Notes under the pieces: generated by a model
What the model was told of the DNA's origin: nothing
Database searches by the model: none
The model's input: the letters and a program-made list of their open reading frames with translations, nothing else
Part shown: positions 1-7,765 of the stretch, piece after piece
Position numbering within the stretch: the first letter of the stretch is position 1
Layout of the letters: each line of letters starts with the position of its first letter
Translations under genes and position numbers: made by a program
NCBI RefSeq assembly: GCF_013340935.1
Contig: NZ_WHOS01000065.1
Span: 1-42,245, forward strand
Length of the DNA: 42,245 nt
Direction of reading: 5' to 3'
Source: Azospirillum melinis
GTDB lineage: Bacteria > Pseudomonadota > Alphaproteobacteria > Azospirillales > Azospirillaceae

Positions 1-114
1 CGTATGTTTGGACGCCTCAAGGACTTCCGGCGCATTGCCACCCGCTATGACCGCTCCGCCACCAACTTCATGGCCGCCGTCCACATCGCCGCAACCGTCG
101 CCTACTGGTTATGA
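1..114 (+). pseudogene. IS5-family transposase, C-terminal end (runs in from left edge)
   Basis: The frame open from base 1 encodes 37 residues ending at the TGA at 112-114. It contains FRRIATRYDRSA followed by a hydrophobic tail ending AYWL, the usual C-terminus of IS5-type DDE transposases. The bases right after the stop, GAGTCCGGACCC (115-126), look like the element's terminal inverted repeat. The next bases are already ParB coding sequence, so the IS end lies at about 124-126. The rest of the element is outside the window, so I cannot say whether it is intact. Confidence 0.75.
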
Positions 115-129
115 GTCCGGACCCTACGC

Positions 130-810
130 ATGCTGGGCGAAACCATGATCCCTGCCATCGTTATAGAGGCGGCGGAGACAGAATGCTTGGTGATGAGCCT
201 TGTCGAGAACATCGCACGCCGTCAGCATCGGCCGATCGACTTGATGGAAGAGATCAGAAGCCTCCATAAGCGGGGCTATTCCGATGCAGAAATCGGCAAG
301 AAGATCGGTGTGACGGCAAGCTGGGCCAATATGGTGGTGAAGCTGTTTGAGCGTGGTGAAGAGCGGCTCATCGCTGCAGTGGAAAGTGGACTGATCCCCA
401 TCGCTTTTGCCATCGATATCGCCCGAGCAGATTCCAGCGAGGTCCAGAATGTCCTGATGGATGCTTACGCAGCCGGAAAGATCAAGGGTAAGAAAATTGC
501 CGCAATCCGGCGCATGCTCGATCAGCGGATGAGGCGAAGCAAAGAGATGCCCGACAGCGGCTTTGGTCGAAAAAATGGCCCCCGCAAGTTAACGTCCGCA
601 GATCTGATGCGGGTGTATCAGAGAGAAGCTGAGAAGCAGCGGATATTGGTCAAAAAATCTGATTATACACAAGCAAAGCTACTTTTTATCGTGGAAGCGC
701 TGAAGGATTTGCGGGGTGATGAGGCTTTCACGACCCTGCTGCGGGACGAGGGACTATCTACAATGCCCCGCGCACTTGCGGCACGGATTTCAGGTGAGGC
801 ACCACGATGA
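130..810 (+). pseudogene. ParB-like partition protein, N-terminus lost to IS insertion
   Basis: The 226 residues from the first ATG resemble the middle and C-terminal part of ParB/Spo0J proteins. ECLVMSLVENIARR (about 17-30) matches the end of the ParB nuclease-like domain (box II). Residues 35-75 form the helix-turn-helix region (GYSDAEIGKKIGVTASWANMV). The normal N-terminal box I is absent. ParB-like coding continues upstream of the ATG (RTLR before MLGET) until it meets the IS end, so the original gene started further left and was cut by the insertion. Its stop overlaps the next ParB gene by 4 nt (ATGA). ParB proteins bind centromere-like sites and work with a ParA ATPase; tandem ParB pairs of this type occur on alphaproteobacterial plasmids and islands. 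No ParA is visible. The stump is probably non-functional in segregation. Confidence 0.7.
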
Positions 811-1733
811 GCCGGCCGGATCACAAGGCAAGTGGCGTAAAACTGTCCTTCGAACGGGAGGGGATTGTTGTTTCCCTCGCGCAGATCATCCCGTTGAAGA
901 TATTACGGGAAGGCATAAAGGAGAGCCGGAAATACGCCCAGATCCTTGGATCAATACGGGCAATCGGCTTGGTAGAAGCACCGATCATAACACCAGACCC
1001 CAAACATCCCGAAACATACTTCCTCCTCGACGGACATTTGCGTATCGAAGCGCTGAAAGACCTTGGGATTACCGAAGTCGAGTGTCTGATCTCCACGGAT
1101 GACGAGGCCTATACCTATAACAAGCGCATCAATAGATTGGCGGCGGTGCAGGAGCACAGGATGATCACGCACGCTGTGGAAAAAGGGGTTCCGGAGAATC
1201 TAATTGCGGAAGCCCTGGGAGTTGATGTTGCGACAATCCGCCGTCGGTTCCGGTTGCTCGATGGCATCTGCCCTGATGTTATCAATCTGTTGAAGGATAC
1301 GACCTGCCCCCAAGCTGTTTTCGATATTTTGAGACGGATGGCGCCTATTCGGCAGGTGGAGGCGGCTGAGCTAATGATTGGGCAGAACAATTTTTCCCTG
1401 ATGTTCGCACGGGCGCTTCTGGTCGCAACGCCAGAGAAACAGATCATTGATCCCAGAATGAGGAAGAGGCCGGAAGGTTCTGGCGTTACGGCCGAACAGA
1501 TTGCACGGATGGAGCGGGAACTGGCCAGTCTGCAGGCCCAAGTGAGGTCGGTGGAAGAAAGCTATGGGATAGACAATCTCCACCTAACGGTCGCCAAGGG
1601 GTATATTACCAAGCTTCTGGGCAATGCCCGCGTTGTTCGCTGGCTGGCGCAGAACAGACAAGAATATTTATCTGAATTTCAGACTGTTGCTGAAATCGAA
1701 ACTATAGGCAGCATGGATGTCATAGCTGAATGA
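807..1733 (+). CDS. ParB/RepB-type plasmid partitioning protein
   Basis: This 308-residue protein starts with an ATG overlapping the preceding stop. The N-terminal 115 residues form a ParB-type domain (SRKYAQILGSIRAIGLVEAPII, then LLDGHLRIEALKDLG, then TYNKRINRL). A helix-turn-helix lies near 125-155 (ENLIAEALGVDVATIRRRF). The rest, with CPQAVFDILRRMAPIRQVEAAELM and a C-terminal region near 225-250 likely to be coiled coil, matches the RepB C-terminal family. The length is normal. It probably binds DNA together with the intact form of the preceding gene product. It may be a remnant of plasmid or integrative-element maintenance rather than an active system, since the partner gene is broken and no ParA or replication gene is visible. 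Confidence 0.8.
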   Translation: MSRPDHKASGVKLSFEREGIVVSLAQIIPLKILREGIKESRKYAQILGSIRAIGLVEAPIITPDPKHPETYFLLDGHLRIEALKDLGITEVECLISTDDEAYTYNKRINRLAAVQEHRMITHAVEKGVPENLIAEALGVDVATIRRRFRLLDGICPDVINLLKDTTCPQAVFDILRRMAPIRQVEAAELMIGQNNFSLMFARALLVATPEKQIIDPRMRKRPEGSGVTAEQIARMERELASLQAQVRSVEESYGIDNLHLTVAKGYITKLLGNARVVRWLAQNRQEYLSEFQTVAEIETIGSMDVIAE

Positions 1734-2081
1734 AAGGGAAGTGTCCGGAATTTCGTGCTCGGCAGGGCAGGTTGTTCATCGACGCGCATCGCACCCTCCA
1801 CTGAGACGAGCCGATCTGCAAAGTGAGTTAATTTGCTAAACGGCCCTTCCACCTTCCTGAAACATTGGCAAGCTGATGTGGTCCGGCTCCGGCAGAACAT
1901 GCTCGACGCAAAGACCATTGGGGATCATGGGGAGAAGGCGCTTGGTTACGGTAAACTGAATCTAGTTCGATGTTCACTTCATGTGCTCATCCCTGGCGTC
2001 GGGTACCACCAGTATCACGCAAAGTGCGGGAGAACCACTTCCGGCCTTTACACGAGGCGCAGTTCTATATGCTACGCCTCA
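1734..2081. other. 348-bp intergenic stretch with relic coding
   Basis: No intact gene is seen. The last 97 bases (from about 1985) read as transposase in the frame that continues after the IS5 insertion (see the IS1380-like relic). Before that, an open frame from about 1833 to 1980 lacks recognisable motifs or a plausible start. I could not identify a promoter or terminator. Confidence 0.5.
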
Positions 2082-2976
2082 GAGCCAGTTTGACAACCGC
2101 TTCAGTGGCAGACTCGTCGAAGTAGCAGGCTCGCCATGGCGAGCTGTATCATGCCGCCGGAGACGTCGATCCGGGCTTCATAGTCTCGAACCAGACGTCT
2201 CCAGCGGGTCATCCATCCGAAGGTCCGCTCGACCACCCAGCGCCGCGGCACGACCTTGAACCCCGGCTCTGTGTCGGTTCGCCGAACCACCTGGACGGTG
2301 AAGTCGAGGAAGCCAGCCTTGACCATCAGCTTCTTGCGATCATAGGCACTGTCGGCGAAGAGGTGCTTCATCCACGGCCAACGCTTGCGCGTCGCCTCAA
2401 GGATCTTCTGGGCTCCGGCGGAGTCGGAAATGTCGGCGGTGGTCAGGTTCACCATCAGCAGGCGGCCATCGGTGTCGACCGCGATGTGCCGTTTGCGCCC
2501 GTTGATCCTCTTACCCGCATCGTAGCCGCGCTGCGTGGCGGCGGGAGCCTTCACCGATTGGCTGTCGACAACCCCGGCGCTCGGACGGGCTTCGCGGCCA
2601 GCCCGTTCACGATCGATCATCAACGCCACGTCGTGGATCGTCTGAAACAGCAAGCGCCGCGGGAGATACCGGAACCACCAATACACCGTCTGCCACGGCG
2701 GGAAGTCCTTTAGTAAAAGCCGCCAGCCGCAGCCCGTCCGGGCCAAGTAGCGCAAGGCGTTCAAGACTTCCCGAAGTTCCACACACCTCGGACGGCCGGT
2801 GGGGGCCTTCTGTGGCATCAGCGGTTCTATCAGAGACCATTCCTCATCGGTCAGGTCCGTCGAATACCGCTTCGTCTGCTTCTCGATCCTGGCCATCCGG
2901 CTGCGCGTCGCTTCGGTCCACATCCGAAGCTTGAATCACATCACGCTTTCAGCGCCAACACTTTTCAAACGGTCTC
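2082..2976 (-). mobile_element. Complete IS5-family insertion sequence, 895 bp
   Basis: The left end GAGCCAGTTTGACAAC (2082-2097) and the reverse complement of the right end, GAGACCGTTTGAAAAG (2961-2976), match at 12 of 16 positions as imperfect inverted repeats. The element is flanked by a TCA direct repeat (2079-2081 and 2977-2979), a TNA-type target duplication as known for some IS5 subgroups such as IS1031. It carries one full-length transposase gene. The clean ends and uninterrupted gene suggest a recent insertion. Confidence 0.85.
2102..2923 (-). CDS. IS5-family DDE transposase
   Basis: The 273-residue protein begins with the IS5-type N-terminal helical domain (YSTDLTDEEWSLIEPLMP, then GRPRCVELREVLNALRYLARTG). 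The catalytic acids are visible as the D of GVVDSQSVK, the D of FADSAYD and the E of RRWVVERTFGW, followed by the R..R pattern expected of the C1 signature. The length is normal and there is no frameshift, so it is probably active. It lies entirely within the inverted repeats at 2082-2976. Confidence 0.9.
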   Translation of the reverse strand: MWTEATRSRMARIEKQTKRYSTDLTDEEWSLIEPLMPQKAPTGRPRCVELREVLNALRYLARTGCGWRLLLKDFPPWQTVYWWFRYLPRRLLFQTIHDVALMIDRERAGREARPSAGVVDSQSVKAPAATQRGYDAGKRINGRKRHIAVDTDGRLLMVNLTTADISDSAGAQKILEATRKRWPWMKHLFADSAYDRKKLMVKAGFLDFTVQVVRRTDTEPGFKVVPRRWVVERTFGWMTRWRRLVRDYEARIDVSGGMIQLAMASLLLRRVCH

Positions 2977-3106
2977 TCAGCCTGATCAAGGTGGTGGCGC
3001 GAGTCACCGAGATAAAAACCCACACCAAGCTGTCTCTGCCGACCAGCTTCCCCTACCAGGAAGGCCTCGCGATACTGACTGCCCGCACCGTCAAGCTACC
3101 GCCGTG

Positions 3107-3565
3107 ACCGCAGGAGTGACGTGCCCTCGAACGAACCTGTCGTCGTAACCATCCACCCCCTTCATGCCGCGCCGTTGGCGTCATCCATCAACGCACCTTC
3201 GGGCAACCCTCAAAAACACTCATTAAAAGCTCCCATCAAAACTCCAGAGGAATGGCCTGAAGCCGTTGATTTGCCTCAGCCCTACTCGGTTTTGATCCAC
3301 ACTCTTAGCCCAACAGCTCACGTCCCAACAACGCTCCGCAAGCAAACAACTAGGTGGACACCCCAGGGCCGCCGTCTGTTTGGCGCTTATGGCGCTGGCG
3401 AAGCCCTGAGTGAGGGCCAGTGGTAACATTTAGGGGCGTATTGGAAAAAGCGTATTAGTCGAGACTGCCTTATTGTGTGACACAACGTCTTTCCTGTCGG
3501 ATTGCACACTTATGCCGCGAAATCGTATTCTGGTACGGTGAAAAGGTATTCGCGGGAGGAATGCC
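3107..3565. other. 459-bp intergenic stretch between the IS1380 relic and the LCAT-like gene
   Basis: It contains an IS5 N-terminal relic (3352-3426, listed separately). A perfect 13-bp palindrome TTGTGTGACACAA (3473-3485) lies about 80 bp upstream of the LCAT-like gene and could be an operator. Just before the GTG start at 3566 is a strong ribosome-binding sequence GGGAGGA. Nothing else is recognised. Confidence 0.5.
3352..3426 (+). pseudogene. IS5-type transposase N-terminal relic
   Basis: The frame reads RWTPQGRRLFGAYGAGEALSE and ends at a TAA after GQW. This is the conserved opening segment of a class of IS5-family transposases (RWT..DRR.FG.YG.G.ALS..QY). Only about 24 residues survive. 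A homologous but different relic lies at 7448-7550, so debris of the same transposase type flanks the LCAT/protease/lipoprotein cargo on both sides. Confidence 0.5.
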
Positions 3566-5107
3566 GTGGGGTCCATCTCAATAAGATCTGGCGCATTGGT
3601 CTGGTCTCATCTGACCGCGGCAGCCCGTGCGGCTTTGATAACGATAACCTTGATGACGGTTCTCGCTGACTCTTCTGCCTCCGCACAGGAGCGTCCGCTC
3701 GTTTTCATCCCAGGGATACTCGGATCGGTCTTGGAGACCAAAAGCGGAAACGTGGTGTGGGGGGACGTTCGGTCGCTGAGCCGGCTTGGGCAACTGACCA
3801 TCCCTGATGGTCCGAGCGACCCCAGTGATGGGCTGGTCGCCACGACCACCATCCAGCAGGTGGCCATCCTGGGGCCGTTCAAGATCAAGCAGTACAGCAC
3901 GCTTCGACAAACACTAGCCAACCTCGGTTATCAGCTCGGGATTAACTACGTTGAGTTTCCCTATGACTGGCGCCAGAGCAACTATACCACGGCAAAGCAG
4001 TTTGCTGAGTTCGTCAGGACCAATGATACCCTCAAGGGGCGCGAGTTCGACATTCTCGCCCACAGCATGGGCGGCCTCGTCGCAGAGATTTATGTAAAGG
4101 AGCATGATCGGAACGAGCGACGAGTGCGACGCGTGATCAACATGGCCGTACCGTTTAACGGATCCGTGAATACGTTTGCGACGCTCACCGAAGGATGGGG
4201 TGAGCCCGCCAACTGGATTACGGGAGGACTCCCGACCATCCGGAAGTTCGCCCTGTCGATCCCATCCTTCTATGAACTCCTCCCGCGTTACAGTAACTGC
4301 TGCATCCTGGGGCGTCCGGATGATCCGCAACGGACACCATATAATCCAATTATCCCCCAGGCTTGGAAGTACATTGACTGGATTCCTGGCGATGCGCCCA
4401 CCGCCGAAGGAACCCAGCGGCTGGCCAATGTCCTAAAAGCCACGGCGCGCCTTCGCGATCTCGCATCCGAGCCCTACCCGGTCCATGTGAAGGTCTCCTA
4501 CCTCGTCGGGAGCAGCGTCGATACCCGCTGGCAGTTCTACGCCGACCGGTCCACGAGCAGTATTGCTCTCTATAGCAATGGTAGAGGCGACGGCACCGTC
4601 CCTGAGGCGAGCGCTGCGGCCGGTGACCTATCCAGGGCGTTCGTCTCGATGGGACAGCACGGAACCATCTACGACGATACTGCGGCAGCCGAATTTCTGA
4701 GACGCGTCCTCTTCCCTACGGCTGAGGGACCGGAACGATACAACGCGCGAACCTACAGCGCCTCCACCGTCTCCGGCGATGTCGTTGGCGTGACGTCAAT
4801 CGGGCTGGCTGTCACACCCTCCGTTGCCGTGCCTGGCGACACTGTGGCCATTGAGCTTCGAGTTACCGCTGACGCCGGAGCGCCGGCCGATCAGCTTGCC
4901 GTGGTGGCAAGTGTCCGGGATCCGAATGGCGTTCAGATTCCGCTCACGTTGGAGCGCCAGCTGGACTCCTCGTCCCCACTAGTTTCTCAGGGCATCTACC
5001 GCACGACCGTTTCCGCTGGTTCTCAACCAGGTCCGATGACAGTGACGGTCACAACGGCGGGGTTGCCGGTTCTCCAAGACTTCTTCGCCATCGTTGAGAG
5101 ACAATAA
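3566..5107 (+). CDS. Secreted LCAT-like alpha/beta hydrolase (esterase/acyltransferase)
   Basis: The 513-residue protein starts at GTG with GGGAGGA just upstream. An N-terminal hydrophobic stretch ending SASA at about residue 40 looks like a Sec signal peptide. The mature protein opens with RPLVFIPGILGSVLE, typical of the lecithin:cholesterol acyltransferase family. The catalytic Ser is S167 in LAHSMGGL, the likely Asp is D342 in GRGDGTVPE, and the likely His is H365 in GQHGTIYDD. The last 110 residues look like a beta-sandwich domain. It probably hydrolyses or transfers acyl groups of lipids outside the cytoplasm; the substrate is unknown. The stop is followed at once by a secreted protease gene, suggesting co-expression. 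Base composition is milder than that of the right half of the window, consistent with transfer. Confidence 0.8.
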   Translation: MGSISIRSGALVWSHLTAAARAALITITLMTVLADSSASAQERPLVFIPGILGSVLETKSGNVVWGDVRSLSRLGQLTIPDGPSDPSDGLVATTTIQQVAILGPFKIKQYSTLRQTLANLGYQLGINYVEFPYDWRQSNYTTAKQFAEFVRTNDTLKGREFDILAHSMGGLVAEIYVKEHDRNERRVRRVINMAVPFNGSVNTFATLTEGWGEPANWITGGLPTIRKFALSIPSFYELLPRYSNCCILGRPDDPQRTPYNPIIPQAWKYIDWIPGDAPTAEGTQRLANVLKATARLRDLASEPYPVHVKVSYLVGSSVDTRWQFYADRSTSSIALYSNGRGDGTVPEASAAAGDLSRAFVSMGQHGTIYDDTAAAEFLRRVLFPTAEGPERYNARTYSASTVSGDVVGVTSIGLAVTPSVAVPGDTVAIELRVTADAGAPADQLAVVASVRDPNGVQIPLTLERQLDSSSPLVSQGIYRTTVSAGSQPGPMTVTVTTAGLPVLQDFFAIVERQ

Positions 5108-5144
5108 GCCCTATATCCACGGGCGGCAGTGGGAGACGTCGCGA

Positions 5145-6374
5145 ATGACGGGACGGAATCGGCATACTAGGAACCTCGGAGTGCCCGGCTCAATGCGCGC
5201 GGCAATTACGAGGGTCGGCCTCCTTGGAGTGTTTTTTGTCCTGTCCACAACGGTAGTTCCCCCTTCCGTCGTCGCGCAGTCCCCTGATGCGGAGGTTCGG
5301 AAGTCGGCTGTCCGCATCAGGGTGGTCGGACAATCGGAGAATGGTCCGATCGATCAACAGGGGACCGGCTTCTTCGTCGGGCGCGAAGGCCGCATTCTCA
5401 CCGCATACCATGTTGTCGGATTGGACGAGGTGGGCAACCCGATCCGGTGGTCAACCATGCCCGACGGGCGGCCAAACCCGAACATCTTGATCGAGAGGTT
5501 GAACCCGGGGATCGACATCTTGGAGCCGTTGCCGGTAACGGCGTTCCCGATGTTGATAGATCAGAATCTCGACGTCGCCATTCTCGAAATTCCAGGGACC
5601 AATTATCCAGGCGTGAAATGCGCCGGAGCAAAACTTAGTGAGGGGGGCCGGCTGCGCGGCCAAGGCTGGCGGAAGGGGCAGTCCACCTACGATCCTCTGG
5701 GAGAGGGACAGATCGCTCCGCGCGATCCCGCCCATGGCCTCCGTTGGCGCCTCGTTGGGCTAACGGCCTTTAAGGGCAACAGCGGAGGACCCCTTTACAC
5801 CGAGGACGGAACCGTCGTGGGCATAATAACGTCCGGTCGCGACCGCCGTTTGCTTGAGGGAGCGCCTGAATCCTATGGCACTCCGCTCCAGGAAGTGAAA
5901 AGGCTATGGCCGGACATGCCCTGCGACACGACCCTCCACTCCGCTTCGCCCCCAGTGGAACAGCTACGTAACCAGTGCGTGCGCCTAAAACTCAAGGAGC
6001 TTGCGGAACAAATCAGGCCGATTGATGCGCAGGGCTCCGTGCGTTGTGAGGGGGGAGGTCCACTTGGCCGTGGCGACCGGAAAAATTCGACGGTTTCCAT
6101 TGATGCTCCTCCTGGATACTTCATTGATGGGCCCGCGAGAGTAACGATCCAATCCGACAATCGCGGCAGCCACACCGGTCCCTTTTATGGAATGTCGTCC
6201 ACGACACAACTGCAAACCCGAGCATGGATCGAGATTAGCTGCCAAAGTCCAAATCAGGTGTTTGGACCAGGCGCATGGTACGATACTCTTCTCACCGCCA
6301 ACCTAAAGCAGATCATTGATCAACCCATTACGGATCGCATCGTGGCGCAGTGCGAACAGCAGTATCCGAACTGA
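5145..6374 (+). CDS. Exported trypsin-like serine protease
   Basis: I chose the ATG at 5145, with GGGAG nine bases upstream; the frame is open back to a TTG at 5094 that overlaps the LCAT gene. The 409-residue product has a basic N-terminus and a hydrophobic segment ending VVAQS near residue 45, a likely signal peptide. The chymotrypsin-fold triad is visible: H89 in ILTAYHVVG, D143 in LDVAILEIPG and S213 in FKGNSGGPLY. About 180 residues follow the protease domain, Cys-bearing and without a recognised fold. There is no PDZ domain, so it is not a standard HtrA/DegP. It is probably co-transcribed with the LCAT-like gene and may process or protect the same extracytoplasmic target, but this is inference from adjacency. 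Confidence 0.8.
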   Translation: MTGRNRHTRNLGVPGSMRAAITRVGLLGVFFVLSTTVVPPSVVAQSPDAEVRKSAVRIRVVGQSENGPIDQQGTGFFVGREGRILTAYHVVGLDEVGNPIRWSTMPDGRPNPNILIERLNPGIDILEPLPVTAFPMLIDQNLDVAILEIPGTNYPGVKCAGAKLSEGGRLRGQGWRKGQSTYDPLGEGQIAPRDPAHGLRWRLVGLTAFKGNSGGPLYTEDGTVVGIITSGRDRRLLEGAPESYGTPLQEVKRLWPDMPCDTTLHSASPPVEQLRNQCVRLKLKELAEQIRPIDAQGSVRCEGGGPLGRGDRKNSTVSIDAPPGYFIDGPARVTIQSDNRGSHTGPFYGMSSTTQLQTRAWIEISCQSPNQVFGPGAWYDTLLTANLKQIIDQPITDRIVAQCEQQYPN

Positions 6375-6723
6375 CCAATCGTGCAGGTCATCTACAGGTA
6401 CCCGATCAGCATGTAACCTGCTCAGCATTGCAGAACTCCAACCCCTTTCACTTCACCCTGGGGCTACAGGTTTTGCAACCATGATTTCTTGATCCACGGC
6501 CCGGATGGCGCCAACCTGACGCTGAACATCTCCGCTCGGAGGCTCGGCCGCGCCTCACTCCGGTGAATAAAGGCGTCTAGTTTATTGATTTTCGATAAAT
6601 CAATTTGATTGCTATCGGACTACCTCTTTCAGCCATAGCCATGGCTGCTGGAGCTAGGCCATCGCAGGTTCCTTGCAATATATAAAAAGTTGTGGATAAA
6701 TTGCATCTTATCATAATCGATGT
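6375..6723. other. 349-bp intergenic stretch
   Basis: No gene is recognised. The AT-rich second half contains a perfect inverted repeat ATTGATTT-TCGAT-AAATCAAT (6584-6604) and AT-rich sequence with a TATAAA (about 6683-6688) that may be a promoter for the lipoprotein gene. The first half resembles no family I know. Confidence 0.4.
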
Positions 6724-7305
6724 ATGGAGAGCGAATTGAAAGGCATTAAAAACTCGACTGCTCGGTTTGCTCCCTTCTTAGCTGCGTTCACACTGGGCGC
6801 ATGCTCACAACTTTCAGGCAGCATGCCGCCGAGCGATACAGTCCGCCCCGCTCCGCAGCCTGTCGAGCAGCCAAATTATCCGACAAGCAATTCTGAGAAC
6901 AATCATAGAGAAAGAAAGGAAATCACAGGAAGACCGAGGATAATAGTAAAATCGTTTAAGACTGATCAGGTTATGGCGGATATGCCAGAGAGTCTCGCTC
7001 GAAGAATAGACGAGCAAGGAAGAACGATTGGTCTAACAGTTGAAAAATGTTTCAAAACTACCGATCTAACGAAGGGAAGGGAAGCTCGCTTTAAATGGAC
7101 TTTCACAGAAAAACCTCCGGAGTTCGTAACCACTCAGCACACATGCAGTGGCGGATATGGAAACATCGGGCCAGTGTATTCTGGGTTTAATAAAAAAGGC
7201 GAAGTATGTGTAGCTGTCACGGCGAAACCTAATCAACAAAATATAACACACTGTGTTACCAGTGGGCATGCTAACGTCGAAATGAAGCGAACATCTAATC
7301 AATAA
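6724..7305 (+). CDS. Small lipoprotein of unknown function, AT-rich
   Basis: The 193-residue protein has a basic N-terminus, a short hydrophobic stretch and the lipobox LGAC with the modified cysteine at residue 27, so it should be a lipoprotein. A proline- and asparagine-rich linker follows, then a compact domain with cysteines (EKCFK, HTCSGGYG, EVCVAV, THCVT) that could form two disulfides. I do not recognise the domain. Codon use is markedly more AT-rich than the surroundings (many AAT, AAA and ATA codons), which suggests separate acquisition. No strong ribosome-binding site precedes the ATG, so the start is uncertain; a TTG start at 6739 is an alternative. It is isolated between relic DNA. 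Confidence 0.55.
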   Translation: MESELKGIKNSTARFAPFLAAFTLGACSQLSGSMPPSDTVRPAPQPVEQPNYPTSNSENNHRERKEITGRPRIIVKSFKTDQVMADMPESLARRIDEQGRTIGLTVEKCFKTTDLTKGREARFKWTFTEKPPEFVTTQHTCSGGYGNIGPVYSGFNKKGEVCVAVTAKPNQQNITHCVTSGHANVEMKRTSNQ

Positions 7306-7447
7306 CTTTTCCGTTAATTACAAGAAGGTAATCGTGCAAAGACATTCAGGTGGAGGTCTAATAGCGCGTTTCGAAATTTGTCGCAGGCGAGGTGAAGGTC
7401 TGATGTAACGGCTGTTGGGAGGGAACACACCCTGCTGGAGATCGCTG

Positions 7448-7550
7448 AGGTGGACGCCCGAGGACCGCCGGCTTGTTGGCGAATATGGCGCCAGCCAAAC
7501 CCAGAGCGATGCCCAGTACCGCTTGATCATGTCCGCAAGCTGGCCGACCT
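7448..7550 (+). pseudogene. IS5-type transposase N-terminal relic
   Basis: The frame reads RWTPEDRRLVGEYGASQTQSD then AQYRLI, the same conserved opening as the relic at 3352-3426 but diverged from it. It runs into a stop after SWPT, where the sequence changes to the group II intron maturase tail. The exact junction is not visible; I put it near 7550. Confidence 0.5.
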
Positions 7551-7703
7551 GAAGGAAACCCCTACGGCCGGATGGCTCCGGCGGCACGACTGCGCAAGCG
7601 GATCGTGCTGTGTCGGTCATGCCACCATGCGCTGCATGCGGGGCGGTTGCCGGATTGGAGAGCGCGACAGCAGTTGGAGATGGAGAGCCGTGTGCACTGG
7701 TAA
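7551..7703 (+). pseudogene. Group II intron reverse transcriptase/maturase, HNH C-terminus only
   Basis: An open frame through MAPAARLRKRIVLCRSCHHAL and HAGRLPDW ends in ESRVHW and the TAA at 7701-7703. The C..CH...H pattern is the end of the HNH endonuclease domain found in many group II intron-encoded proteins, and tails of the ESRV type typically run into intron domain V, as here. The reverse transcriptase and maturase domains are missing, so this is a 5'-truncated intron copy, a usual outcome of incomplete retrohoming or later deletion. Confidence 0.7.
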
Positions 7704-7765
7704 GGTGCAAGCACGGTTCGGAGGGAGGGAGACGGGTGTCCTCTCGCAGGCGCCACCCTCCCCAC
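7685..7765 (+). ncRNA. Group II intron 3' end: domains V and VI
   Basis: Bases 7685-7719 fold as domain V. GAGCCGTG pairs with CACGGTTC, an AG bulge follows, and TGCACT pairs with GGTGCA around a GGTAA loop. The catalytic AGC triad is present at 7686-7688. Bases from 7720 form a domain VI-like stem (GGAGGGAGG with CCACCCTCC), and the intron would end at or near CCCAC (7765). Downstream, IS66 TnpC coding begins immediately, so the 3' exon is the IS66 transposase. Without domains I-IV this copy cannot splice. Confidence 0.75.

Larger units (their letters stand above)
1985..3106 (+). pseudogene. IS1380-like transposase C-terminal relic, split by an IS5 element
   Basis: Removing the IS5 element (2082-2976) and one copy of its TCA duplication joins two stretches into one frame. 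The frame runs from about 1985 through RENHFRPLHEAQFYMLRLS and on into LIKVVARVTEIKT, then PTSFPYQEGL, ending with TGA at 3104-3106. The pattern of basic beta strands followed by a short proline-containing tail resembles the C-terminus of IS1380-family transposases. The restored frame across the junction is direct evidence that this was one coding sequence before the insertion. The N-terminal catalytic part is not found in the window. The family name rests on resemblance only. Confidence 0.55.
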
